From JAEYZM01 sp943372195 (GTDB taxonomy: Bacteria > Bacteroidota > Bacteroidia > Sphingobacteriales > Sphingobacteriaceae): 64,000 bases of DNA. Made by a program: the position numbers and the translations under genes. The DNA lies in the NCBI GenBank assembly GCA_943372195.1, contig CALRXS010000018.1, positions 1 to 64,000 of the forward strand, read 5' to 3'. Below are positions 50,986-58,989 of the stretch, piece by piece. How positions within the stretch are numbered: the first letter of the stretch is position 1; every line of letters starts with the position of its first letter. The notes beneath the pieces were generated by a model. The model saw nothing but the letters and a program-made list of their open reading frames with translations, did no database searches and was not told where the DNA came from.

Positions 50986-53034
50986 TTACGCTTGATTAAG
51001 TTTTTTCACCATTGTGAGGATGGTAGCAATGGCAACAGTTTCACCTGTTTCATCGTAAACATCTACTAAGAATTTTACGATACCTTTTGCGATATCATCT
51101 TCACTTCTTTTTTCTTGATCAACTTTTTCTTTTGTAGTTAATTTTACTCCTATAGTCATACCAGGATAAACTGGTTTGGTGAATCGACATTCTTCGAGTC
51201 CGTAGTTTAATAAAACCGGACCTTTCTTAGCATCCACAAATAAACCAGCAGCTGCAGATAGAATAAAATAACCATGTGCTACTCTACCGGTAAATATAGT
51301 ACCATCCAAAGAAGTAGCATCAGTATGTGCATAGAAATGATCCCAACTCACGTTAGAAAAATTTACAATGTCAGCTTCAGTAACTGTTCTTTTTGCAGTA
51401 AATACTGTTTCACCAATTTCAATTTCTTCAAAATGTTTTCTGAAAACATGAACGTCTTTTTCAATTTGATTTGCACCTACCTGAAATTGATTGGTAACTG
51501 CTGTGATGGTTGTTGGTGAACCTTGTATAGCTGTTCTCTGCATATAATGCATTACTCCACGCTTACCTCCCATTTCTTCACCTCCACCTGCTCTACCTGG
51601 GCCTCCATGTGTTAATAATGGCATCGGTGAACCATGTCCGGTACTCTCCTTAGCACAATCTGCATTTAAAACTAAAATTCTACCATGATGTGATGCAGCT
51701 GCAATTACAAAATCTCTCGCTACCTTATTATCAGCAGTAACAATAGAACATACTAATGAACCCTTGCCTAATTTTGTTAATTCTACAGCTTCTTCGATGG
51801 TGTCGTAGGGTAATAATGTACTAACCGGACCAAAGGCTTCAATGTTATGGCAATCTAAATTTTTAAAAGGATCTTTGTTTAAAAATAAAATGGGTGACAT
51901 GAAAGAACCCTTACTTGCATCGGCACCTAATACATCTACTTTATCAATAGAACCGAATACTATTTCTTGAGTTCTAGATAATAAATTCACATTATCAATA
52001 ACATCTTGTAATTGATCTTTACCTGCTAATGCACCCATGCGTACTCCTTCGAAATTCGGATCGCCGATTAATGTTTTTGCTAATCTTTTTCCTAATTCAA
52101 TTTGTACATCTTCAACCAAATTACTTGGTACAATAATTCTTCTTACTGCCGTACATTTTTGTCCGGCTTTCACCGTAATCTCTTTCGTAACTTCTTTTAC
52201 AAATAATTCAAATTCAGGGGTGCCGGGTACAGCATCCGGACCTAAAACGCTTGCGTTAAGAGAGTCAGCTTCTAAATTAAAAGGCACTGATTCTGAAATA
52301 ACTTTCGGATGAGCTTTTAACTTCATGCCAGTAGATGCAGAGCCTGTAAAGGTTACAACATCTTGATTACCGACATGATCTAATATACCATTCGCTGAAC
52401 CACAAATTAATTGCAAAGCACCTTCTGGTAATATTTTTGATTTAATAATTTCTTTTACTACAACTTCTGTTAAAAATGATGTAACAGTAGCCGGTTTTAC
52501 GATTGCAGGTACACCTGCTAAAAAGTTTACTGCAACTTTTTCTAACATGCCCCATACCGGAAAGTTATATGCGTTGATATGAATTGCAACTCCTTCTTTA
52601 GGCACACAAATATGATGTCCGATGAAGGTCCCATTCTTTGATAATTTTGCTGCTTCTCCATCTACATAATAGGTTTCATCTGGGAAAGATTTTCTCAAAC
52701 TTGCATAAGCAAATAAATTTCCAATACCACCCTCTATATCAATCCAGCTATCTACTTTCGTTGCACCAGTTGCCCAACTCACATTATAAAACTCATCTTT
52801 CTTAGTCATCAAATGCAAAGCCAATGCCTTTAACATTCTACCTCTATCATGAAAGGTCATTTTACGTAATGCAGGTCCGCCTACCTTACGCGCATAATCC
52901 ATCATTATCCCGAAATCTAATCCAGAACTATCTGCCTCATATATCGCTTCACCCGTAATTGAATTATATAATGTTGTAGACTTGCCATTTCCTTCTACCC
53001 ATTGGCCAGCCGCATAGTTTTGTAATTTTTGCAT
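50986..53034 (-). CDS. paaZ: Bifunctional oxepin-CoA hydrolase / 3-oxo-5,6-dehydrosuberyl-CoA semialdehyde dehydrogenase
   Basis: 682 residues, the E. coli PaaZ length. The N-terminal aldehyde dehydrogenase (about 1-520) has the catalytic Cys in AGQKCTAVRR and Glu in FNLEADSLNASV, plus GSASTGMKLK. The C-terminal MaoC/R-hydratase hotdog domain (about 540-682) has the catalytic pair in VSWDHFYAHTDATSLDGTIFTGRVAHGYF. Together they open the oxepin ring of the phenylacetate pathway and oxidise the aldehyde. MQKLQNYAAGQWVEGNGKSTTLYNSITGE is the typical N-terminus. It lies between the YciI gene (19-bp gap) and the Crp/Fnr gene. Confidence 0.95.
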   Translation of the reverse strand: MQKLQNYAAGQWVEGNGKSTTLYNSITGEAIYEADSSGLDFGIMMDYARKVGGPALRKMTFHDRGRMLKALALHLMTKKDEFYNVSWATGATKVDSWIDIEGGIGNLFAYASLRKSFPDETYYVDGEAAKLSKNGTFIGHHICVPKEGVAIHINAYNFPVWGMLEKVAVNFLAGVPAIVKPATVTSFLTEVVVKEIIKSKILPEGALQLICGSANGILDHVGNQDVVTFTGSASTGMKLKAHPKVISESVPFNLEADSLNASVLGPDAVPGTPEFELFVKEVTKEITVKAGQKCTAVRRIIVPSNLVEDVQIELGKRLAKTLIGDPNFEGVRMGALAGKDQLQDVIDNVNLLSRTQEIVFGSIDKVDVLGADASKGSFMSPILFLNKDPFKNLDCHNIEAFGPVSTLLPYDTIEEAVELTKLGKGSLVCSIVTADNKVARDFVIAAASHHGRILVLNADCAKESTGHGSPMPLLTHGGPGRAGGGEEMGGKRGVMHYMQRTAIQGSPTTITAVTNQFQVGANQIEKDVHVFRKHFEEIEIGETVFTAKRTVTEADIVNFSNVSWDHFYAHTDATSLDGTIFTGRVAHGYFILSAAAGLFVDAKKGPVLLNYGLEECRFTKPVYPGMTIGVKLTTKEKVDQEKRSEDDIAKGIVKFLVDVYDETGETVAIATILTMVKKLNQA

Positions 53035-53053
53035 CTTGTATATATTATATTGA

Positions 53054-53485
53054 TTATGGTAAAGTTATTGTTCCGCTTTTTGTATACCAAAGATGATATT
53101 CAGCAATTAATCTACCTGCTTTTATCGCTGGGTCAGATTCTACTAATTGTTTTATTTGATCTGCATCTGGTGCATTCATAATTAATATACCTTTGATATC
53201 ATTATCATCAGCAAAAGGTCCGGCCATTAATAACATACCTTCTTTATGCATCATGTTCAAATGTTCCATATGTAATGCTTGAATTTTCTTAGCTTCTTCT
53301 GCCGGATGATCTCTCTTAGCACCTTTCTTCAAGAAAACCATTACATACATTTTCATCTCGCCATCATCAACTTTGGCATTTTCTTTTATAGGTTCCTTTG
53401 CTGCTTGAATATTTTTTTGAGCAAATGTTTCTGAAACATTAAACATCAAAACTGTGATTACGATTAATAAAAATTTAGTTTTCAT
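53054..53485 (-). CDS. Exported YciI-like protein
   Basis: 143 residues from the ATG at 53485, which avoids overlap with paaY. A signal peptide (MKTKFLLIVITVLMFNVSETFAQ) precedes a YciI domain (MYVMVFLKKGAKRDHPAEEAKKIQALHMEHLNMMHKEGMLLMAGPFADDNDIKGILIMNAPDADQIKQ, about 50-135). YciI proteins are small, dimeric ferredoxin-fold proteins of mostly unknown function, usually cytoplasmic; an exported one within a catabolic operon is unusual. It begins 2 bp after paaY. Confidence 0.8.
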   Translation of the reverse strand: MKTKFLLIVITVLMFNVSETFAQKNIQAAKEPIKENAKVDDGEMKMYVMVFLKKGAKRDHPAEEAKKIQALHMEHLNMMHKEGMLLMAGPFADDNDIKGILIMNAPDADQIKQLVESDPAIKAGRLIAEYHLWYTKSGTITLP

Positions 53486-53487
53486 AA

Positions 53488-54078
53488 TTATTGCTTTTTC
53501 TTCCAAGTTACATAAATATCTTGTTGCATAGGTCTGTTTTCTTCTACTTCTCTGAGTGGCTCACACTCTTTTAAAGTAGCATAACAATCTGCAGGTAGCT
53601 GTTGATATAAAGCCGTGCCTTTAGTTTTCCATGCGATCATTTCATCGCTAACATCCTTAATGATTTTAGCAGGATTACCGACAACAATTTTTCGTGATTC
53701 GATTTTCATTTCAGAAGGCACAAATGTTAAGGCACCAATGATACATTCATCACCAATTTCTACATCATCCATAATTACAGAATTCATTCCGATCAAACAA
53801 TTTCTACCAATTGTCGCCCCATGAATTATTGCTCCATGTCCGATGTGTGCCGACTCTTTCAATAAAACCGTAGTTCCCGGAAACATATGTATGGTACAGT
53901 TCTCTTGTACATTACATCCATCTTCAATAATTATTTGACCCCAGTCGCCGCGTATTGCTGCACCCGGACCTACATAAACATTTTTACCAATGATTACATT
54001 CCCCGTCACTGTTGCCTGCGGATGCACAAAAGACGATTCGTGTATTACTGGTCTATATCCTTGAAATTCGTAAATCAT
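53488..54078 (-). CDS. paaY: PaaY-like hexapeptide-repeat protein (gamma-carbonic anhydrase fold)
   Basis: 196 residues with left-handed beta-helix repeats: VHPQATVTGNVIIGKNVYVGPGAAIRGDWGQIIIEDGCNVQENCTIHMFPGT, with the His ligands in ESAHIGHGAIIHG. PaaY of the paa operon is a thioesterase that removes inhibitory ring-CoA by-products. The starting MIYEFQGYRPVIHESSFVHPQATV and the C-terminal helix PADCYATLKECEPL match PaaY rather than plain carbonic anhydrases. Its context among paa genes supports this. Confidence 0.88.
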   Translation of the reverse strand: MIYEFQGYRPVIHESSFVHPQATVTGNVIIGKNVYVGPGAAIRGDWGQIIIEDGCNVQENCTIHMFPGTTVLLKESAHIGHGAIIHGATIGRNCLIGMNSVIMDDVEIGDECIIGALTFVPSEMKIESRKIVVGNPAKIIKDVSDEMIAWKTKGTALYQQLPADCYATLKECEPLREVEENRPMQQDIYVTWKKKQ

Positions 54079-54090
54079 AATTCATAACTC

Positions 54091-54139
54091 TTAATCCTAC
54101 ATTCTACATCCTACATCCTACATCCTTAATTCTTAATTT
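54091..54139. repeat. Heptad array TACATCC type running into the paaJ stop
   Basis: Seven contiguous heptads: TTAATCC, TACATTC, TACATCC x3, TTAATTC, TTAATTT. The paaJ stop codon (54126-54128) and its last four codons lie inside the array. Almost the same array stands at 55401-55449. Confidence 0.85.
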
Positions 54140-55349
54140 TGAATCCCGAGTTCTCAATCACAACAGCGTACCCCTGCCCCACACCTATACACATCGTCAC
54201 CAATGCATATCTTTTATTCTGCTCTTGTAATTCAATTGCTGCAGATAATAAAATTCTTGCACCTGTCATTCCGAGTGGATGTCCGATTGCAATGGCCCCA
54301 CCATTCGGATTTATTCTTGCATCATCATCAGCCAAGCCTAATGATCTTGTACATGCTAAACTTTGTGCAGCAAATGCTTCATTAATTTCTATGATGTCTA
54401 TTTGATCTAATGTTAAGTTTGCTTTTGCTAATGCTTTGCGGCTAGCTTCAACCGGACCAATACCCATGATGCGAGGTTCAACACCTGCAGCACCCATTGA
54501 AATAATTTTCGCTAAAGGTTTTAAACTATATTTCTTAATTGCATCGTCTGATGCAAAAAGTAATGCTGCTGCACCATCATTTAATCCTGATGCATTACCA
54601 GCAGTTACCGTACCTTCTTTTCTAAACGATGCTTTTAATTTAGCTAAACCATCTAATGTTGTATCTGCTTTTACAAATTCATCTTTGCTAAAAATGATCG
54701 GATCTTTTTTCTTTTGAGGAATTTCAATCGCTACAATTTCTTTTGCTAATCGACCAGATTCAGTAGCTCTAGCAGCCTTTTGTTGTGAACGTAATGAAAA
54801 TGCATCTTGATCTTCTCTAGAAATTTTGTGGATGTCCACTAAATTTTCAGCAGTCTCACCCATAGCATCTACTCCGTACATTTCTTTCATCTTCGGATTT
54901 ATAAATCTCCATCCGAAGGTAGTATCGTATAACTGAACATCTTTACCAAATGGTGTTGATGATTTTGACATCACGAACGGACCTCTAGTCATATGTTCAA
55001 CTCCACCAGCAATAATTAGATCAGCATCACCAGTCATTATATTTCTTGCAGCATCCATTGAAGCTGATAAGCCAGATGCACATAATCTATTTACTGTAAC
55101 ACCAGGTACTGTATAAGGCATGCCCGCTAATAATAAAGACATACGGGCAACATTTCTATTATCTTCACCTGCTTGATTCGCACAACCCATTATAACATCT
55201 TGCACGTCTGAATAATCTACCGATGGAAATTTTTCCATCAATGCTTTTATAACATGTGCACCTAAATCATCAGCTCTAACTGACGACAAAGTTCCTGCTA
55301 ATTTCCCAACCGGAGTTCTAACACCCCCAACTAAATATACTTCTCTCAT
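54126..55349 (-). CDS. paaJ: Acetyl-CoA acyltransferase (3-oxoadipyl-CoA / 3-oxo-5,6-dehydrosuberyl-CoA thiolase)
   Basis: 407-residue thiolase. Catalytic Cys in VNRLCASGLSASMDAA (about residue 89), His in GHPLGMTGAR and second Cys in TMCIGVGQGYAVVIE. Start MREVYLVGGVRTPVGKLAGTLSSVRADDLG is the PaaJ/PcaF type. It performs both thiolytic steps of phenylacetate breakdown. Its last codons (KIKN, stop) are part of a heptad array, so the original C-terminus may have been altered by the repeat. Heptads also fill both flanks. Confidence 0.93.
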   Translation of the reverse strand: MREVYLVGGVRTPVGKLAGTLSSVRADDLGAHVIKALMEKFPSVDYSDVQDVIMGCANQAGEDNRNVARMSLLLAGMPYTVPGVTVNRLCASGLSASMDAARNIMTGDADLIIAGGVEHMTRGPFVMSKSSTPFGKDVQLYDTTFGWRFINPKMKEMYGVDAMGETAENLVDIHKISREDQDAFSLRSQQKAARATESGRLAKEIVAIEIPQKKKDPIIFSKDEFVKADTTLDGLAKLKASFRKEGTVTAGNASGLNDGAAALLFASDDAIKKYSLKPLAKIISMGAAGVEPRIMGIGPVEASRKALAKANLTLDQIDIIEINEAFAAQSLACTRSLGLADDDARINPNGGAIAIGHPLGMTGARILLSAAIELQEQNKRYALVTMCIGVGQGYAVVIENSGFKIKN

Positions 55350-55400
55350 ATTTTATATCACATTTATATCCTAAATGTCTAAATCTTGTACTTCTCGTTC

Positions 55401-55449
55401 TTAACTCTTAATTCTACATTCTACATCCTACATCCTACATCCTTAATTC
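55401..55449. repeat. Heptad array TACATCC type after paaI
   Basis: Seven in-phase heptads: TTAACTC, TTAATTC, TACATTC, TACATCC x3, TTAATTC. It lies 7 bp from the paaI stop in the 107-bp gap before paaJ and is nearly identical in order to 54091-54132. Confidence 0.85.
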
Positions 55450-55456
55450 TTCAGCC

Positions 55457-55864
55457 CTACCACTCCTTCTCACTTCTATAAACCGTTCCCTTAAAAAGCG
55501 CTACCACTTTATCATTTTGATTCAACACACTTATATCGTAAATTCCAATACGATTGCTCAATGACCTTTCAACTGTTTTTGTCGTTAATACATCTCCAAT
55601 CTTACAAGGTGCCGTATGCGAAATCGAAGTTTCTATTGACATACTTCTTCTACCATATGCATTACTTGCAAAGGCCAACGAGCTATCAGCTAATGAATAA
55701 GTAATACCTCCATGCAATACATCAAACCCGTTTAACATTTCTGCACGTACCACCATTCTTAAAGTTGAAATCCCCTCTCCAACTTCTAAAACTTCTATGC
55801 CCAACCACTTGCTAAACGCATCGTTCTGCATCATTCTATCAACAATTTCTTTCGCTCTAGTCAT
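55457..55864 (-). CDS. paaI: PaaI-type hydroxyphenylacetyl-CoA thioesterase
   Basis: 135-residue hotdog thioesterase. The helix block DVLHGGITYSLADSSLAFASNAYG contains the HGG and catalytic Asp of PaaI, and TISH/TAPCKIGDVLTTKT..SNRIGIYDISVLNQNDKVVALFKGTVYR the strand region. It removes CoA from dead-end ring intermediates. The start overlaps the end of the ORF6N gene by 8 bp. Confidence 0.93.
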   Translation of the reverse strand: MTRAKEIVDRMMQNDAFSKWLGIEVLEVGEGISTLRMVVRAEMLNGFDVLHGGITYSLADSSLAFASNAYGRRSMSIETSISHTAPCKIGDVLTTKTVERSLSNRIGIYDISVLNQNDKVVALFKGTVYRSEKEW

Positions 55865-56363
55865 TGTTTTTTATTTTGAATCCTATTGGTTTTCTAATTT
55901 TACTCTCACTACTATTTTTATCTAACAAACTAAATATTAAATCAAACTTATCATTACTTTTCGACTCTAATTTATCAATCTTAATATTAAGCTCGTTTAA
56001 GCCTTCAAAATAAGACCTTATTTGAACAAAAGTTCTCATAATTAATATATTGACCTTAATTGCTTGATACGATTTAATTACGCTTGATAACATTGCAACC
56101 CCTTGCTCAGTAAAAGCAAATGGCAAGTAACGATCGCCTCCGTGACTTGAGGTCACAATTTGTGACCTCAAGTCATCAAACTCTTCTTTAGTTAATTCAA
56201 ACATGAAATCATCAGGGAATCTTTCAATATTTCTCTTTACCGCCTGTTTAAGAGTTTTAGTTTCTATATTATATAGCTTAGCTATATCTTTATCGAGTAT
56301 TATCTTATTACCTCTAATAATATAAATACAATCTATTATTTTATTTAATTCTAAATTTTCCAT
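55857..56363 (-). CDS. ORF6N-domain DNA-binding protein
   Basis: 168 residues. The ORF6N domain (about 8-95) is clear: IYIIRGNKIILDKDIAKLYNIETKTLKQAVKRNIERFPDDFMFELTKEE and YLPFAFTEQGVAMLSSVI. The family is found in phage antirepressors and scattered bacterial genes; its targets are unknown. A helical segment (MRTFVQIRSYFEGLNELNIKIDKLESK) and a basic tail follow. It sits between paaH and paaI on the same strand, overlapping paaI by 8 bp, an unusual place for this gene type. A perfect 33-nt inverted repeat (56143-56175) lies inside its coding sequence. Confidence 0.92.
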   Translation of the reverse strand: MENLELNKIIDCIYIIRGNKIILDKDIAKLYNIETKTLKQAVKRNIERFPDDFMFELTKEEFDDLRSQIVTSSHGGDRYLPFAFTEQGVAMLSSVIKSYQAIKVNILIMRTFVQIRSYFEGLNELNIKIDKLESKSNDKFDLIFSLLDKNSSESKIRKPIGFKIKNND

Positions 56364-56425
56364 GAATTTTTAGAATCAAATTCGGTTTAAAGTTTAATAC
56401 TTACAACTGCATATATGCAGGATTA

Positions 56426-57583
56426 TTAATAAAAATGTTTATTTTCTCTAACCATCTGCTTTAATAAAACCGAAGGCCTGTAACGATCCTCTTCGTAAAC
56501 CTCCATAAGCGTTTCGAGATTTTCTAATACAGCTCCTAATCCGATTTCATCAGCCCAAGCTAATAAGCCTTTCGGATAATTAACCCCTTTAGTCATGGCT
56601 AAATCGATATCATCTCTACTAGCCACTTTTAAATATAATGTATCGATTGCTTCGTTGATCAACATCGAAATAATTCTTGCAAAAATTTTCTCTGCTAAAT
56701 CTTTATCCTTTACAGCTTCAACGTTTTGGGCATTCTCAGCGTAATCGTAAAATCCGATACCCGATTTCCTACCAAATCTTTTTGCTTCGTATAATCTTTT
56801 TTGTGTTAAAGATGGTTTAAATCTTGGGTCATAGAAAAACTGTTCCCAAACAATTTCTGTCACCTTATAATTCACATCATGTCCGATGAAATCCATCAAC
56901 TCAAACGGACCCATTTTAAATCCGCCGATTTCTTTCATCGCCCAATCAATCGTTGCAATATTTGCAATGCCTTCTTCATAAATTCTTATGGCTTCACCAT
57001 AAAATGATCTAGCAACTCTGTTTACAATAAAGCCTGGTGTGTCTTTACAAATTACTGTAGTCTTATTCCAAGATTTTATCAGTGAAATACTTGTATTTAT
57101 TATGTCTTCGGATGTTTGCAAAGCTGGAATAATTTCTACTAATGGCATCAATGGCGCCGGATTGAAAAAATGAATTCCGATAAATCTATTTGATTTTTTG
57201 CAAGCTGAAGCGATTGAAGAAACTGAAAGTGAAGAAGTATTAGTTGCCAAAATACAATTCTCAGAAACGATAGATTCTAATGCTTCGAAAACTTCTTTCT
57301 TTACTTCTATATTCTCTACAATTGCTTCAATAATTATACCTGATTCAGATAACTTTTCGATACTCGATTGAAAGTAAATATTTGATAGCACTTCAGACAT
57401 TTTTTCTTTTGTGCATTTAGATTTCTCTACTAATTTCTCAAGTGACTTTTTTAAATTCTGTGCAGCTACTTGAGCAGCTATCGGATTAGCATCATAAACA
57501 TGCACTTCATGTCCGGCAAAAGCCGCCACTTGTGCAATACCACTACCCATAGCTCCAGAACCTATTACTCCAACTTTTATCAT
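56426..57583 (-). CDS. paaH: 3-hydroxyacyl-CoA dehydrogenase
   Basis: 385 residues. NAD-binding GVIGSGAMGSGIAQVAAFAGHEVHVYD, then the catalytic region GIHFFNPAPLMPLVEIIPALQTSED, and two C-terminal 3HCDH domains (FIVNRVARSFYGEAIRIYEEG and ASRDDIDLAMTKGVNYPKGLLAWADEIG). It oxidises 3-hydroxyadipyl-CoA in the paa pathway. It is shorter than E. coli PaaH (about 475) but keeps both C-terminal domains. It lies 3 bp downstream of paaG; the next gene is the ORF6N gene. Confidence 0.92.
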   Translation of the reverse strand: MIKVGVIGSGAMGSGIAQVAAFAGHEVHVYDANPIAAQVAAQNLKKSLEKLVEKSKCTKEKMSEVLSNIYFQSSIEKLSESGIIIEAIVENIEVKKEVFEALESIVSENCILATNTSSLSVSSIASACKKSNRFIGIHFFNPAPLMPLVEIIPALQTSEDIINTSISLIKSWNKTTVICKDTPGFIVNRVARSFYGEAIRIYEEGIANIATIDWAMKEIGGFKMGPFELMDFIGHDVNYKVTEIVWEQFFYDPRFKPSLTQKRLYEAKRFGRKSGIGFYDYAENAQNVEAVKDKDLAEKIFARIISMLINEAIDTLYLKVASRDDIDLAMTKGVNYPKGLLAWADEIGLGAVLENLETLMEVYEEDRYRPSVLLKQMVRENKHFY

Positions 57584-57586
57584 TAA

Positions 57587-58357
57587 TTATTCTCCTTTAA
57601 ATTGAGCTTTTCTTTTTTCTAAAAATGCATTGATACCTTCTTTATTATCGTAAGTATTTGCTGCTGCTGCTTGTAATTCTTCTTCTAAATCTAATTGCGC
57701 ATTCAAATCATTTGTGAATGATTTATTCAATGCTCGCTTCGTTAATCCGAAGCCCTTAGTAGGCATACTCGCTAAATGCGCTACCAACTTTTCTGCTTCT
57801 TGCATCAATTGCTCAGCTTCAACTACTTTATAAATCATACCGAATTCTAAAGCTTGTGCTGCTGAAATTTTATCTGCTAAAAACATCATCGCTGTTGCTC
57901 TCTGCAATCCGACTAATCGCGGTAGAAAAAATGTTCCTCCACTATCTGGTATTAATCCGATGTTCGAAAACGATTGAATAAACGAAGCCTTATCACTAGC
58001 TATTACGATGTCACATGCTAATGCAATATTCGCACCTGCACCTGCCGCAACTCCGTTCACTGCGCATACTATAGGCTTCTCAATATTTCTGATTTTTTTG
58101 ACAATCGGGTTATAATGTTCTCTTACAATTTTATCTATAGTTGGAGCATCATCGGCAATTGCTTCTGCCAAATCTTGTCCTGCGCAAAATGCTCTACCCT
58201 CCCCAGTAATTAAAATCGCACGAATGTTTTTATCGTTTTCATATTCATCTAACTTCACCTGTAATTCTAAAGCCATCTCTCGGTTGAAAGAGTTTAAGAC
58301 ATCGGGGCGGTTTAGAGAGATGATAGCGTAATTTGACTTTATTTCAGATTTTATCAT
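57587..58357 (-). CDS. paaG: Ring-1,2-epoxyphenylacetyl-CoA isomerase (enoyl-CoA hydratase family)
   Basis: 256-residue crotonase-fold protein. EGRAFCAGQDLAEA and VNGVAAGAGANIALACDIVIA form the oxyanion hole; SFSNIGLIPDSGGTFFLPRLVGLQRA is the block with the catalytic Asp that marks PaaG isomerases (IPDSGGTW/FFLPR). It converts the epoxide to oxepin-CoA. Preceded by a 136-bp gap with inverted heptad arrays that separate it from paaABCD. Confidence 0.93.
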   Translation of the reverse strand: MIKSEIKSNYAIISLNRPDVLNSFNREMALELQVKLDEYENDKNIRAILITGEGRAFCAGQDLAEAIADDAPTIDKIVREHYNPIVKKIRNIEKPIVCAVNGVAAGAGANIALACDIVIASDKASFIQSFSNIGLIPDSGGTFFLPRLVGLQRATAMMFLADKISAAQALEFGMIYKVVEAEQLMQEAEKLVAHLASMPTKGFGLTKRALNKSFTNDLNAQLDLEEELQAAAANTYDNKEGINAFLEKRKAQFKGE

Positions 58358-58365
58358 AATTGTTT

Positions 58366-58492
58366 TATTGGGTATTGGGTACTGAGTATTGAGTACTGAG
58401 ACCCTAAATATTATAATTAGTACTATTTGATTTTTTTAGTAATTCTATTTTTTATGTATATCGCAGTACTCAATACTCTATACTCTATACAA
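58366..58492. repeat. Inverted heptad arrays (TATTGGG/TACTGAG and AGTACTC/AATACTC)
   Basis: 58366-58400 has TATTGGG x2, TACTGAG, TATTGAG, TACTGAG; 58465-58492 has AGTACTC, AATACTC, TATACTC, TATACAA. A 15-bp stretch is perfectly inverted between the two arrays. The AT-rich core 58401-58464 shows no gene. It splits the paa run between paaD and paaG. Confidence 0.85.
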
Positions 58493-58493
58493 T

Positions 58494-58985
58494 CTATATG
58501 CACTTAAAATAATCAAACGGTTCCAAACACTCATCACATTTATACAATGCTTTGCATGCTGTAGATCCGAATTGGCTGGTGAGGCTAGTGTTTTCTGAGC
58601 CGCAATGCGGACAGTTAACGACTTCGTTCATGTCGCCAGTTAAAGTATTTATTTTATGTTTTATTTTATCGTTCGGAGGTGCAATACCATACACTCTTAA
58701 TTTTTCTTTTGCCTCAGCTGTCATCCAATCGGTTGTCCAGGCTGGGTGATATTGTGTTTCCACTTTAAACTTTAATATACCATGAGCCATCAATGTATTA
58801 TTGATATCTAACATGATAGAAACAGTTGCTGGGCAACCCGAATACGTAGGAGTTATATAAACGAATAAGGTATCATCTTTCCACTCTACGTTTCTGATGA
58901 TACCTAATTCTACTACAGTGATCACAGGAATTTCTGGATCAGGTATGGTATTCAATATTTTCCATATTTCTTCTATGGATTTCAT
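58494..58985 (-). CDS. paaD: Phenylacetyl-CoA epoxidase maturation protein PaaD
   Basis: 163 residues from the ATG at 58985 (MKSIEEIWKILNTIPDPEIPVITVVELGI). The MIP18/DUF59 domain (about 1-90) with TYSGCPATVSI is followed by a zinc/Fe-S region with four Cys (CPHCGSEN...CKALYKCDECLEPFDYFKC). PaaD is needed for assembly of the epoxidase, probably for its metal sites. An open extension upstream would overlap paaC and is not used; a 4-bp gap remains. Its stop is 1 bp from the heptad array. Confidence 0.93.
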   Translation of the reverse strand: MKSIEEIWKILNTIPDPEIPVITVVELGIIRNVEWKDDTLFVYITPTYSGCPATVSIMLDINNTLMAHGILKFKVETQYHPAWTTDWMTAEAKEKLRVYGIAPPNDKIKHKINTLTGDMNEVVNCPHCGSENTSLTSQFGSTACKALYKCDECLEPFDYFKCI

Positions 58986-58989
58986 GTGC

